Shown here in pieces: positions 33,049-45,449 of a stretch of DNA of 64,000 nucleotides (the stretch's first letter is position 1; each line of letters begins with the position of its first letter). Both the position numbers and the translations under genes were made by a program. The notes beneath the pieces are model-generated. The model saw only the letters and a list, made by a program, of their open reading frames with translations. It did no database searches and had not been told where the DNA came from. This DNA comes from Delphinapterus leucas (Eukaryota > Chordata > Mammalia > Artiodactyla > Monodontidae), in contig NW_022098044.1 in assembly GCF_002288925.2 (NCBI RefSeq), positions 11,553,200-11,617,199 on the forward strand, written 5' to 3'.

Positions 33049-35264
33049 AAAACCCTTAATTGTTAATGATAACTCTCAATTTTTTCCAGCATCATCAGAA
33101 ATTCTTTCTGGCAGACATGTGATAACACTATTTAAACAGGGATATTGAGACCAAGGCTCCTGACCTGCAAACAAACAAAACATCATTCATATAGTGAAAA
33201 CTTTGCACATCAAAGGATGAAAGAACTTGGTCTAAATCCCTTTGCACCCACTGCTGACAGAGAGCAGAGGAGTTTGACTCACTAATCTTCCTTATGTGCA
33301 CTTCTTCCTAATGGGGTATTCCATCTAAAACTTATAAGAAGCGGCAATGCATCATGGAACACACCAATCTCTACTACAGATTCTGAAGCAGCAAAAGAAA
33401 AAACAACAACAAAAATATGATGAATCCATCCAAAGGGTTCTGTCCACATTGTTACAACAGCTTCCCTCGCACTGTGAACACTTTTCAAACACTATCACTT
33501 GAACCTACTTTCATTTTTTTCAACAAAAATAATGTTAATCTGCAGTCACACACTCCAGTAATATTACACTATCCCTTGTGCAAGGATGTAGGGATTTGAG
33601 GAGCTATGGGAGGCTATCATGAGAGGTTGCCTAGAGTAATTAGGACATTTCATTTAATGTTCGCTCTTCTCCCTAAGATGTCTGCTGTCTTCTTCTTTTT
33701 GTAGCTACTAGCATTGGGAAAGTGACCAAGGTAAGGCCCTTCTCTTTTACTGCCCATGAATGCAGCTGTGATTAACCCCACAGACCTTGGTGCTTCCAGA
33801 ATCCCCTGAACCTACTGACCCTCCATGCATGGCATGACATAGATAAGGATGATGACATGTATACTCGTATAGAGCATGCTATAAAATTTTCGAGTCTTCT
33901 CTTCCTCATAATTCCAAATAATAGATTTCTTTGGATTTCTGCTTAATGCTGGTGGAGTTGGTACATAAGTTGAGGGAGGTATCAGGGCACACCAAAAGAG
34001 AGGGTAACTGCACAGAAAGTACAAGCAGGTACATTTCTGTGTAGTTTCAAGCAGCTTATTTGCTATGTCAACCATGGTGACATGTTGACCCTTCCTCTTT
34101 CTACCAGTAGTACAACAAACATAAAGGGTATTTAGGCTGCTTGTTTTATCCCCACCTGCCTCAACTGATCTGCATTCACATATAGGACAATGAAGGGCCC
34201 TTTCTACCATCTTAACCAATACTTGAGAACTAGAAAATGTGCAGATTTTTCCGGGGATTATTTTCATATTACCCAATCAGGCTTATGAAGGAATCTTACC
34301 TATTGTGTTTAATGAAGTCATATCTCTGACGGCATCCCATCATCAACAAAACTGGAAAGAAATTTGAAGGGTCTTAGATTTTACCATATTTGAAATTCCA
34401 ATATTTTAGCCTGACACGTTTTTGGATTTTAGAAAAAATATTTTAAATAAGACAAAAAATCATTTTTATGACACAAAAAGACAGCAATAGTTTTATATTT
34501 TTATCTGTTCCACTTGCACACAAAAGTCTCATGGGGTTATGTAAAGCAGTCCTATTGGGTGCTGTGCATGGTGCAAGTATGGATTAAAGCTTAGGAATCT
34601 TAAGCTTCAGTCTCCTGAAACTTTTAAATTAGAATGCAAGCAATCCTGTCCAACATTTGAACAGAGCAAGACACTGTCTTTATTTTATTTGTCAGGTAAT
34701 TAATCTGTCTTTTGCCCCAAGGGGAGAAACAACTGGCATCTTCCATCAATGTGTTGTACAAAAATATTTGAACACAGACTGCAAGCAGAGGCTGATACAA
34801 GATGTGAAAAAAAAATGAGAGACCCTTGTGGCATTTTCTCCTAACTTATTGCAATCTCCCATTTAAAATGTGGGAATAATCAATCTTCTGAGGAAAAAGG
34901 CCCAAGGAAGGTTTTTGCTTCTGTGGAATAATGGGATTGCTAAAGATTTCAGGAGGCCAGACGAATTAGTGAGAATGACCATGAGAAATCAGAGAAAAGT
35001 CAGACCCATGGATGAAGTGATGTTTACCTCTGTGAACCAATGAGAAGTAGGAGCAACTGAAAAGAAAGTTGAATACAACATTTTCTGAATAAATGTAACC
35101 TTTCAGCTGTCATAGAAAAATTAATACTTACTATGATACAACATATTTAGTTTAGAAAGTTAATTTAAATTTAAAGCTTAATAATTAGACTTATTGAAGA
35201 AATGAAAACATATTTGTGGTTTAGAATAAATAATGTGTTCTGCTACAGATAAGAAGACTACATA
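33049..35264. other. Unassigned AT-rich DNA
   Basis: There is no repeat or gene I can name. A 154-codon minus-strand open frame (34276 down to 33812) is the longest non-repeat frame in the region. Its translation has several cysteines and a hydrophobic C-terminal third, but no domain I recognise. The rest holds only short frames and poly-A/poly-T runs. Confidence 0.4.
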
Positions 35265-36290
35265 AATAAATAGAAAAAAGACTAAATAAATAGGAAAATA
35301 ACAAATTAGATGTTATTAACATTAAAAACTGACACTCATCTAAAGAAAGAGAGGGAGAGACAGAGAGAAGAACTCATAGCAAGCATATATTAAAAACTCC
35401 TAAATAAGAAGTCTTCGGATGTTAAAAAAAAAGAAGTCTTCAATAAGAAAATAATGTAATAGCAAAAATGGGGAAAATATACCAAAAGATATTTCAAAAA
35501 AGAGAGTACAGAATGTTAAGTAAACATATCAAAAGATGCTTGGCTTCCTAGTAGTCAATTAAATGCAAAAAAGTAATACCTGGAATTATCACTCACCAAC
35601 CAGAAAGTTCAAATGAAAATGACAGGTATTATGAAGTTTGACAAGAATGTGTATAACCCTTGAATCTCATTCACTGTTGCTGAGGATGAAAAATCATACA
35701 AATTTTTTGAAAATATTTAGAAATATCTAAAAAGATAAACACATGAAAGCTATGACTCGAAAATTTTACTGCTACATGTATACTGAACAATAATTTATAC
35801 ACACACCACCAAAGCTCAAGTTCTAGAATTTATATACCAGTGCTATTCTCAATAGACACAAACTGAAAATCACTCATATTGTAATACACATTGGAATAGA
35901 TTAAGTAATAGTTAAATATTTACACTATGGAATCCTATGCAACAGTGGCAATGCATGATCACAACAACAGGCAGCCATATAGGCATATTCACAAGCAACA
36001 TAAAATAAAAAAGCCCAATCCATAAGTGATTTTACTGTGCCATAACATTTATATAAACTACAAAATACAGGTAACATGATCTTTTTGTTAGATACAAGAA
36101 CAATATTAAACCTTAAGGGGAGTCGCTAGAATGGCACCAGGGGGCCTCTGAGTATCTGGCAATTTTCTGTGTCTTTATCTAGAAGCTATGTATAGAGTGT
36201 ATTCAGATTCTGAATTTTCTGAAATTTGTCATTTCCTTACAAACTATGCATGTTTTTAGTTGTTTTGTATACATAACAAAAAGTAAAAAC
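35265..36290 (+). mobile_element. Ancient L1 3' end
   Basis: Diverged L1 ORF2 C-terminal and 3' UTR text on the plus strand: CATCAAAAGATGCTTGGC, TTAAATGCAAAAAAGTAATACC, CACTATGGAATCCTATGC and CATTTATATAAACTACAAAATACAGG. It is highly mutated with no open frames, so it is much older than the L1 at 36893-43004. Confidence 0.75.
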
Positions 36291-36548
36291 GATAGACTAG
36301 GAAAAGTAATTATATTAGCACTTTAATATCCATGCTTTTCAAGGTGGAAGTGAAAAGTATTAAATACTTGACATTGTGATTACTTCTTAAAAGTAAGGTG
36401 AAAATTTGAGATTAATAAATAAGACATACTTCTTCATATATAATCCTCAAAGAGGAAGGGTAGAAAGGAATATTATTTTTTTTATTTAATACAGAATCGT
36501 TAAGATAGAAAATAATGAAAACAGACTAGGCTTAAAAAAGAGCACACT
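36291..36548. other. Unassigned AT-rich flank
   Basis: About 260 bp of AT-rich sequence. It ends with AAAAAAGAGCAC, which recurs at 43032-43043 and forms the target duplication of the split SINE. Confidence 0.5.
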
Positions 36549-36892
36549 GGACTTCCCTGGTGGCACAGTGGGTAAGAATTTGCCTGCCAATGCAGGGGAC
36601 AGGGGTTCAGTCCCTGGTCTGGGAAGATCCCACATGCCACAGAGCAACTAAGTCCGTGTGCCACAACTACTGAGCCTGCGCTCTAGAGCCTGCAAGCCAT
36701 AACTATTGAGCCTGCATGACACAACTATTGAAGCCCATGCACCTAGAGCCCATACTCCACAACAAGAGAAACGACCTCAAGGAGAAGCCCGTGCACCACA
36801 ACGATGAGTAATCCCTGCTTGACACAACTAGAGGAACCTTGTGCAGCAACGAAGACACAACGCAACCAAAAATAAATAAAATTAAATCTTTT

Positions 36893-37320
36893 GACTTCTG
36901 AGATGACTCACTCACGTGGCTGTAGGTAAAAGGCCTCAGTTCCTTACCACACGGATCTCTCCTTAGAGCTGCTTGAGTGTCCTCATGACATGGCAGCTGG
37001 CTTACCCCAGGCTGAGTGATCTAGCAGAAACCAAACCAGAAGCTGCAATGCCTTTTATAACTTTGCAAGCTGCGCTTTGTCATTTCTGCAATTTCTTATT
37101 AGTTAAACAGTCAGCCCTTTTCAAGTGCGAGGAGCCACACAGGTACATGAAGACTGGGAGATAATTAGGGGATAATTAGGGCCATCTTGGAGGCTGGCTA
37201 CCAAAGTGGCTGACTAACCAAAGACTGAATTTTGTTTTCTTCACTTCTGGAGAGAAAATGGTCAGTGAATCTCATTGGTGGTCTTTGAGATGTACCAAAG
37301 CTACCTCTTGCTCTCACCCC
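36893..37320. other. Non-L1 sequence at the 5' end of the L1 insertion
   Basis: This part, with phrases such as TGACATGGCAGCTGGCTTAC and GGCCATCTTGGAGGCTGGCT, resembles an ancient eutherian interspersed repeat rather than L1 5' UTR. It lies inside the target duplications of the L1 insertion. A pyrimidine-rich tract ending in CAG (about 37306-37323) sits just before the recognisable L1 5' UTR. It may be a 5' transduction or a promoter segment acquired by this L1 subfamily. Confidence 0.5.
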
Positions 37321-37820
37321 CAGCCATGTGGCTGACAGGGTCTTGGTGCTCCGGCCGGGTGTCAGGCCTGTGCCTCTGAGTTGGGAGAGCCAAGCTCAGG
37401 ACATTGGTCTACCAGAGACCTCCGGCACCTTGTAATATCAAATGGCGAAAGCCTCCCAGAGATATCTGTCTCAATGCAAAGACCCAACTCCACTCAGAGA
37501 CCAGCAAGATCCAGTGCGGGACATCCCATGCCAAACAACTAGCAAGACAGGAATGCAGGCCCACCCATTAGCAGAGAGGCTGCCTAAAATCATAATAAGG
37601 CCACAGACACCCCAAAACACACCACCGGATGCGGACCTGTCCACCAAAAAGACAAGATCCAGACACACCCACCAGAACACAGGCACCAGTCCCCTCCACC
37701 AGAAAGCCTACACAACCCACTGAACCAACCTCAGCCACTGGGGGCAGACACCAAAAACAACGGGAACTACGAATCTGCAGCCTGCGAAAAGGAGACCCCA
37801 AACACAGTCCCCAAAGCCAA
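37321..37820 (+). promoter_or_regulatory. L1 5' UTR (internal promoter region)
   Basis: GC-richer sequence with GACAGGGTCTTGGTGCTC, TCAGGCCTGTGCCTCTGAG and GGCTGCCTAAAATCATAA precedes ORF1. In this position the L1 5' UTR normally carries the internal promoter. Open frames on both strands (93 and 156 codons) overlap here and are by-products of the composition. Confidence 0.7.
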
Positions 37821-38712
37821 ATGAGAAGACAGAGAAACACACAGCGGATGAAGGAGCAAGGTAAAATCCCACCAGAGCAAACAAATGTATAGGAAATAGG
37901 CAGACTACCAGAAAAAGAATTCAAAGTAATGATAGTAAAGATGATCCCAAATCTTGGAACTGGAATGAAGAATATAAAAGAAACATTTAACAAGGACCTA
38001 GAAGAACTAAAGAGCAAACAAACAATGATGAACAACACAATAAATGGAATTAAAATTCTCTACAAGGAAACAATAGCAGAATAACTGAGGCAGAAGAATG
38101 GATAAATGACCTGGAAGACAAAGTAGTGGAAATAACTACTGCAGAGCAGAATAAAGAAAAAAGAATGAAAATAATTGAGGACAATCTGAGACACCTCTGG
38201 GACAACATTAAACACACCAACATTCGAATATAGGGGTCCCAGAAGTAGAAGAGAAAAAGAAAGAGACTGAGAAAATATTTGAAGAGATAATAGTTGAAAA
38301 CTTCCCTAATATGGGAAAAGAAATCATTAATCAAGTCCAGGAAGTGCAGAGAGTCCCATACAAGATACACCCCAGGAGAAACATGCCAAAACATATATTA
38401 ATCAAACTATCAAAAATTAAATACAAAGAAAAAATATTAAAAGCAGCAAGGAAAAAACAACAAATAACACACAAGGGAATCCCCATAAGGTTAACAGCTG
38501 ATCTTTCAGCAGAAACTCTGCAAGCCAGAAGGGACTGGCAGGACATATTTAAAGTGATGAAAGGGGAAAAGCTACAACCAAGATTACTCGACACAGCAAG
38601 GATCTCATTCAGATTTGACAGAGAAATTAAAACCTTTACAAACAAGCAAAAGCTAAGAGAATTCAGCACCACCAAACCAGCTTTACAACACATGCTAAAG
38701 GAACTTCTCTAG
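37821..38712 (+). pseudogene. L1 ORF1 (RNA-binding chaperone), broken
   Basis: ORF1p is the trimeric RNA-binding protein of L1 RNPs. The ATG at 37821 begins with the usual basic, glutamine-rich N-terminus but meets a TAG near 37890. Homology continues through the coiled-coil region in shifting frames, and the last 133 codons (38311-38712) are open. These contain the C-terminal part of the RRM and the C-terminal domain, ending at TAG 38710-38712. The intact protein would be about 300 residues. Confidence 0.85.
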
Positions 38713-38770
38713 GCAGGAAACACAAGAGAAGGAAAAGACCTACAATAACAAACCCAAAACAATTAAGAAA

Positions 38771-41700
38771 ATGGTAATAAGAACATACATATCAATAATT
38801 ACCTTAAATGTAAATGGATTAAATGCTCCAACCAAAAGACATAGACTGGCTGAATAGATCCCAAAACATGACCAGTAAATATGTGGTCTACAAGAGACCC
38901 ACTTCAGACCTAGGGACACATACAGACTGAAAGTTAGGGGATGGAAAAAGATATTTCATGCAAAGGGAAATCAAAAGAAAGCTAGAGTAGCAATTCTCAT
39001 ATCAGACAAAAAAACTTTAAAATAAAGACTATTACAGGAGACAAAGAAGGACAATACATAATGATCAAGGGATCAATCCAAGAAGAAGATATAACAATTA
39101 TACCTATTTATGCACCCAACATAGGAGCACCTCAATACATAAGGCAAATACTAACAGCCATAAAAGGGGAAATCGACAGTAACACAATCATAGTAGGGGA
39201 CTTTAGCACCCCTCTTTCACCAATGAACAGATCATCCAAAATGAAAATAAATAAGGAAACACAAGCTTAAATGACCCATTAAACAAGATGGACTTAATTG
39301 ATATTTATAGGACATTCCATCCAAAAACAACAGAATACGCTTTTTCTCAAGTGCTCGAGGAACATTCTCCAGGATAGATCATATCTTGGGTCACAAATTA
39401 AGCCTTGGTAAATTTAAGAAAATTGAAATCGTATCAAGTATCTTTTCCAACCACAATGCTATCAGACTACAATTACAATCAATTACAGGAAAAAATCTGT
39501 ACAAAAATACAAACACATGGACGCTAAACAATACACTACTTAATAACCAAGACATCACTGAAGAAATAAAGAGGAAACAAAAAAGTACCTAGAAACAAAT
39601 GACAATGAAAACATGAAGACCCAAAACCTATGGGATGCAGCAAAAGCAGCTGTAAGAGGGAGGTTTATAGCAATACAATCCTACCTCAAGAAACAAGAAA
39701 CATCTCAAATAAACAAGCTAACCTTACACCTAAAGCAATTAGAGAAAGAAAGAAAAAAAAACCCCAAAGTCAGCAGAGGAAAGAAATCATAAAGATCAGA
39801 TCAGAAATAAATGAAAAAGAAATGAAGAAAACAACAGCAAAGATCAAAAAAACTAAAAGCTGGTTCTCTGAGAAGATAAACAAAATTGATAAACCATTAG
39901 CCAGACTCATCAAGAAAAAAAGGGAGAAGACTCACATCAATAGAATTACAAATGAAAAAGGAGAAGTAACAACTGACACTGCAGAAATACAAAGGATCAT
40001 GAGAGATTACTGCAAGCAACTATATGCCAATAAAATGGACAACCTGGAAGAAATGGACAAATTCTTCGAAAAGCACAACCTTCCAAGACTGAACCAGGAA
40101 GAAACAGAAACTATAAACAAACCAATCCCAAGCACTGAAATTCAGACTGTGATTAAAAATCTTCCAACAAACAAAAGCCCAGGACCAGACGGCTTCACAG
40201 GCAAATTCTATCAAACATTTAGAGAAGAGTTAACACCTATCCTTCTCAAACTCTTCCAAAATATAGCAGAGGGAGGGGCTCTCCCAAACTTATTCTATGA
40301 GACCACCATCTCCCTGATACCAAAACCAGACAAAGATGCCACAAAGAAAGAAAACTACAGGCCAATATCACTGATGAACATAGATGCAAAAGTCCACAGC
40401 AAAATACTAGCAAACAGAATCCAGCAGCACATTAAAAGGATCATACACCAAGATCAAGTGGGGTTTATCCCAGGGATGCAAGGATTCTTCAATACATGCA
40501 AATCAATGTGATACACCATATTAAAAAACTGAAGGATAAAAACCATATGATCAGCTCAATAGATGCAGAAAATACTTTTGACAGTATTAAACACCCATTT
40601 ATGATAAAAAAAAAAACACCTCCGGAAAGTAGGCATAGAGGGAACTTCCCTCAACATAATAAAGGCAATCTATGACAAACGCACAGCCAACATCATTCTC
40701 AATGGTGAAAAAGTGAAACCATTTCCACCAAGATCAGGAACAAGACAAGGTTGCCCACTCTCACCACTATTATTCAACACACTTTTGGAATTTTTAGCTA
40801 CAGCAACCAGAGAAGAAAAAGAAATAAAAGGAATCCAAATCGGAAAAGAAGAAGTTAAACTCTCACTGTTTGCAGATGACATGATTCTATACATAGAGAC
40901 TCCTAAAGATGCTACCAGAAGTCTACTAGATTTAATCAATGAATCTGGTAAGGTTGCAGCATACAAAATTAATGTACAGATATCTCTTTCATTCATGTAC
41001 ACTAAAGATGAAAAATCTGAAAGAGAAATTAAGGAAACACTCCCATTTACCACTGCAACAAAAAGAATAAAATACCTAGGAATAAACCACCTAAGGAGAC
41101 AAAAGACGTTTACTCAACAAACTATAAGACACTGATGAAAGAGATCAAAGATGACACAAACAGATAGAGAGATATACCACGTTCTTGGATTGGAAGAATC
41201 AACATTGTGAAAATGACTATACTACCCAAAGCAATCTACAGATTCAATGCAATCCCTATCAAACTACCAATGGCATTTTTTCAGAGAATTGGAACAAAAA
41301 ATTTCACAATTTGTATGGAAACACAAAAGACCTCGAATAGCCAAAGCAATCTTGAGAACGAAAAATGGAGCTGAAGGAATCAGGCTCCCTGACTTCAGAC
41401 TATACTACAAAGCTACAGTAATCAAGACAGTATGGTACTGGCACAAAAACAGAAAGATAGATCAATGGAACAGGATAGAAAGCCCAGACATAAACCCACC
41501 CACATATGGTCACCTTATCTTTGATAAAGGAGGCAGGAATATACAGTGGAGAAAGGACAGCCTCTTCAATAAGTGGTGCTGGGAAAACTGGACAGGTACA
41601 TGTAAAAGTATGAGATTAGATCACTCCCTAACACCATACACAAAAATAAACTCAAAATGGATTAAACACCAAAATATAAGGCCAGACACTATAAAACTCT

Positions 41701-42604
41701 TAGAGGAAAACATAGGCAGAACACTCTATGACATCAATCACAGCAACATCCTTTTTGACCCACCTCCTGGAGAAGTGGAAATAAAAACAAAAATAAACAA
41801 ATGAGACCTAATGAGACTTAAAAGCTTTTGCACAGCAAAGGAAAACATAAACAAGACGAAAAGACAACCCTCAGAATGGGAGAAAATATTTGCCAACGAA
41901 GCAACTGACAAACGATTAATCTCCAAACTTTACAAGCAGCCCATGCAGATCAATATCAAAAAAACAAACAACCCAAACCATAAATGGGCAGAAGACCTAA
42001 ATAGACATTTATCCAAAGAAGATATACAGATTGCCAACAAACACATGAAAGGATGCTCAACATCACTGATCATTAGAGAAATGCAAATCAAAATTACAAT
42101 GAGGCACCACCAAACACAGGTAAGAATGGACATCATCAAAAAAATCTACAAACAATAAATGCTGCAGAGGTGTGGAGAAAATGGAACCCTCTTGCACCAT
42201 TGGTGGGAGTGTAAATTGATACAGCCACTATTGAGAAGAGTATGGAGGTTCCTTAAAAACCTAAAAATAGAACTACCACTACCATATGACACAGCAATCC
42301 CATTACTGGGCATATACCTGGAGAAAACCATAATTCAAAAAGAGTCATGTTCCACATTGTTCATTGCAGCTCTATTTGCAATAGCCAGGACACGGAAGCA
42401 ATCTAAGTGTCCATCAACTGATGAATGGATAAAGAAGATGTTGCACATCTTCAATATAAAATGGAATATTACTCAGCCATAAAAAGAAATGAAATTGAGT
42501 TATTTGTAGTGAGGTGGATGGACCTAGAGTCTGTCATACAGAGTGAAGTAAGTCAGAAAGAGAAAAACAAATACTGTATGCTAACACATATATATGGAAT
42601 CTAA
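38771..42604 (+). pseudogene. L1 ORF2 (endonuclease-reverse transcriptase), broken
   Basis: ORF2p nicks DNA and reverse-transcribes L1 RNA. The ATG at 38771 starts the endonuclease domain (ITLNVNGLNAP-type opening). Open blocks follow at 39061-39270, 39386-39592, 39630-40511 (linker and start of reverse transcriptase), 40713-41135 (active site with FADD at 40869-40880), 41247-41804, 41811-42158 and 42159-42482. The expected stop TAA is near 42602. The order and length fit a complete ~1275-codon gene, but at least seven stops or frameshifts break it. Confidence 0.9.
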
Positions 42605-43004
42605 AAAAAAGAAAAAAAAATGGTTCAGAAGAACCTAGGGGCAGGACAGGAATAAAGACACAGACATAGAGAATGGACTTGAGGACATGGGGAGGGGGAA
42701 GGGTAAGCTGGGACGAAGTGAGAGAGTGGCATGGACTTATATATGCTACCAAATGTAAAATAGATAGCTAGTAAGAAACAGCTGCATAACACAGGGAGAT
42801 CAGCTCAGTGCTTTGTGACCACTTAGAGGGGTGGAATAGGGAGGATGGGAGGGAGACGCAAGAGGGAAGAGATATGGGGATATATGTATATGTATAGCTT
42901 GTTCACTTTGTTATAAAGCAGAAACTAACACACCATTGTAAACCAATTATAGTCCAATAAGGTGATATAAATAAATAAATAAACAAACATTTTATGCCCC
43001 CCCG
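42605..43004 (+). mobile_element. L1 3' UTR and tail
   Basis: The 3' UTR has the GGGGAGGGGGAAGGG purine-rich tract, GCTCAGTGCTTTGTGACC and AAACCAATTATAGTCC, then an AAAT-repeat tail. The segment after the tail (CATTTTATG and seven C) does not fit the normal L1 end. Confidence 0.8.
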
Positions 43005-43043
43005 AAATTAAATCTTTTAAAAAATAAATAGAAAAAAGAGCAC

Positions 43044-43462
43044 TCAATAACATTGTAACCCTAAACCTAAGTATTTTCAGTACTATAGTAAATGTAACTG
43101 GATAAATATCTCCTATTAAAGTGTAATTTTTTATATTATGTGCAACTAAAGTTTTTTCACAATATACAGGTAAAATAAAAGAATTACATTAGAAAGGAGA
43201 AAACATTCCATGTATTTTAAAACAATAAGCATATAATATCATGTTTATAATAAGCATCTTAGATAAAGTAGTGTTTAAGTTCAGAACAATTTGTCATTAT
43301 TGTAATTAGTATTATTACCCCAATTTCTTAAAAATATTTCAATACTTTTTCTATTTGAAAAAATATTTTAATATTTTTTTCTTCACTCTTTTGTGGTCTA
43401 ATACATGGTAAGTATTTAGGTGCTAACATAACCTAAAAATATATGTTGTATTTTTACTGCCA
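43044..43462. other. Unassigned AT-rich DNA
   Basis: About 420 bp between the SINE duplication and the next L1. I see nothing I can support. Confidence 0.45.
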
Positions 43463-43715
43463 AACAAAACTGAATCAAGAAGAAATAGATAACTTGAACA
43501 TACTGATCACTAAAAACAAAATGGAATCTGTAATTTAAAAAAACTCCCTACCAACAAAAGTCCAGGATCAGATGGTTTCACAGGCAAATTCTACCAAATA
43601 TACAAAGCAAAACTTATACTGATTCTTCTCAAACTCTTTGAAAAGATTGAAGAGTAAGGAATACTTCCAAAGACATTCTATGAAGCCACCATCACCCTGA
43701 TATCAAAAACAGATC

Positions 43716-44074
43716 GGGGGGACTTCCCTGGTGGCACAGTGGTTAAGAATCTGTCTGCCAATGCAGGGGACATAGGTTCAAGCCCTGGTCTGGGAAGATC
43801 CCACATGCCGCAGAGCAACTAAGCCTGTGTGCCACAACTACTGAGTATGCGCTCTACAGCCCAGGAGCCACAATTACTGAGCCTGATAGCCACAACTGCT
43901 GACGCCTGCGCATCTAGAGCCCATGCTCTGCAACAAAAGAAGCCACTGCAATGAACAGCCTGCACACCACAATGAAGAGTAGCCCCCACTTGCCACAACT
44001 AGAGAGAGCCAGTGCAATGGACACCCAATGCATCCAAAAATAAAGAAAGAAAGAAATTTACTAAAACAAACAAA
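43716..44074 (+). mobile_element. CHR-type SINE, long form
   Basis: A head GACTTCCCTGGTGGCACAG, a long CHR body with repeated ACAACTACTGAG-like segments, and a tail with AAAG and CAAA repeats. AAAAACAGAT lies on both sides (before 43715 and at about 44076-44085). Confidence 0.88.
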
Positions 44075-44085
44075 CAAAAAACAGA

Positions 44086-44262
44086 TGGGGACTTTTCTGA
44101 TGGTCCAGCAGTTAAGATTTCGCCTTCCAGTGCAGGGGGGGCGGGTTCAATCCCTGATGGTGGAGCTAAGATCCCACATGCCTCACAAACAAGAAACCAA
44201 AACATAAAACAGAAGCAATATTGGAACAAATTCAATAAAGACTTAAAAAAAAAACACAGAGA
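44086..44262 (+). mobile_element. Short tRNA-derived SINE (CHR-1-like)
   Basis: It starts GGGGACTTTTCTGATGGTCC, has box-B-like GGTTCAATCCC and GGAGCTAAGATCCCACATGC, and a tail region ATTCAATAAAGACTTAAAA. It lies directly after the previous SINE at the same target, with an approximate AAAAACAGA/AAAACACAGA flank. Confidence 0.8.
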
Positions 44263-44551
44263 AAGACACTACCAGAAAAGAAAATTGCAGGCCAATATCT
44301 TTGATAAATATAGATGCAAAAATTCTCAACTGAATATTAGTAAACCGAATCCAACAACACATAAGAGGATCATACACCATGACCAAATTTGATTCACCCC
44401 AGTGTCACAAAGTTGTTTCAACATATGCAAATCAATCAACATGATACACCCCATCAACAAAGGAAAAACACAAAACAAATGATCATCTCAATAGATGCCG
44501 AAAAAGCATTTGAAAAAGTTCAACATCCATTCATGATAAAAACACTTACCA

Positions 44552-44766
44552 GGGGCTTCCCTGGTGGCGCAGTGGTTGAGAGTCCGCCTGCTGATGCAGG
44601 GGACACTGGTTCGTGCCCCGGTCCGGGAAGATCCCACATGCTGCGGAGTGGCTGGGCCCGTGAGCCATGGCCACTGAGCCTGCACGTCTGGAGCCTGTGC
44701 TCTGCAACAGGAGAGATCACAACAGTGAGAGGGCTGCGTACCGCAAAAATAAAATAAAATAAAATA
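44552..44766 (+). mobile_element. CHR-2-type tRNA-derived SINE
   Basis: The usual CHR-2 head and body and an AAAAT-repeat tail, flanked by the 14-bp duplication AAAAACACTTACCA (44538-44551 and 44767-44780). It sits in the reverse transcriptase region of the old L1. Confidence 0.95.
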
Positions 44767-45101
44767 AAAAACACTTACCAAAGTGGGTATAGAGGAATAT
44801 AATACTCAATGTTCATAGGCTGAAAGCCTTCCCCCTAAAATCTGGAACAAGACAAGGATGCCCACTGTCACCTCTTCTCTTCAACATAGTATTGGAAGTC
44901 CTAGCCACAACAATCAGACAAGAAAAGGAAATAAAATCTAACCACATTGGAAGGGAAGAGGTAAAGTTGTCATTATATGCAGATGACATGATAATATATA
45001 TAAAGGAAACCCTAAAAGTTCCACACAAAAACTACTAGAACTGATAAATTCAGCAAAGTAGCAGGATACAAGATTAACATACATAAATTGGTTGCATTTC
45101 T

Positions 45102-45449
45102 TGGTTTTTCTTTTTTTTTTATTTATTTTGGCTGCATTGGGTCTTCATTGCTGTGCACGGGCTTTCTCTAGTTGTGGCCAGTGGGGGCTAGTCTTCATTG
45201 TGGTGCACAGGCTTTTCATTGCAGTGGCTTCTCTTGTTGCGGAGCACGGGCTCTAGGCGCGCGGACTTAAGTAGTTGTGGCACACGGGCTCAGTAGTTGT
45301 GGCTCACGGGCTCTAGTGTGCAGGCTAAGCACTTGTAGCACACAGGTCTAGTTGCTCCACGGCATGTGAGATCTTCCTGCACCAGGGCTCAAATCCATGT
45401 CCCCTGTATTGGCAGGCGGATTCTCAACATGGAGCCACCAGGGAAGTCC
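45102..45449 (-). mobile_element. CHR-type SINE, long form, minus strand
   Basis: The minus strand shows the head ending at CCACCAGGGAAGTCCC and the long body, with the tail as poly-T at about 45108-45122. The duplication TGGTTGCATTTCTT is present on both sides (about 45088-45101 and 45450-45466). Confidence 0.92.

Larger units (their letters stand above)
36893..43004 (+). mobile_element. Near full-length L1 with extra 5' sequence, bounded by a 14-bp duplication
   Basis: The 14-bp sequence AAATTAAATCTTTT occurs exactly at 36879-36892 and 43005-43018, as expected for a target site duplication of L1-type insertion. The insert holds ~430 bp of non-L1 sequence, the L1 5' UTR (from ~37321), ORF1, ORF2 and 3' UTR in order. 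Its 3' end is unusual: after the A-rich tail (AAATAAATAAATAAACAAAC) there are ~17 further bases including a run of seven C. Both ORFs carry stops and frameshifts, so it is dead. Confidence 0.85.
36549..43031 (+). mobile_element. CHR-type SINE (long form) split by a 6.1-kb insertion
   Basis: The SINE runs from GGACTTCCCTGGTGGCACAG at 36549 through its tail to 36892. Its last bases resume at 43019-43031, followed by the right-hand copy of its own duplication AAAAAAGAGCAC (36534-36545 and 43032-43043). Everything between 36893 and 43018 was inserted into the SINE tail later. Confidence 0.85.

Noticed and set aside
37442..38038. 93- and 156-codon frames in the L1 5' UTR.
   Set aside because: They overlap on opposite strands in the 5' UTR and ORF1 start of an L1 and have no independent support.
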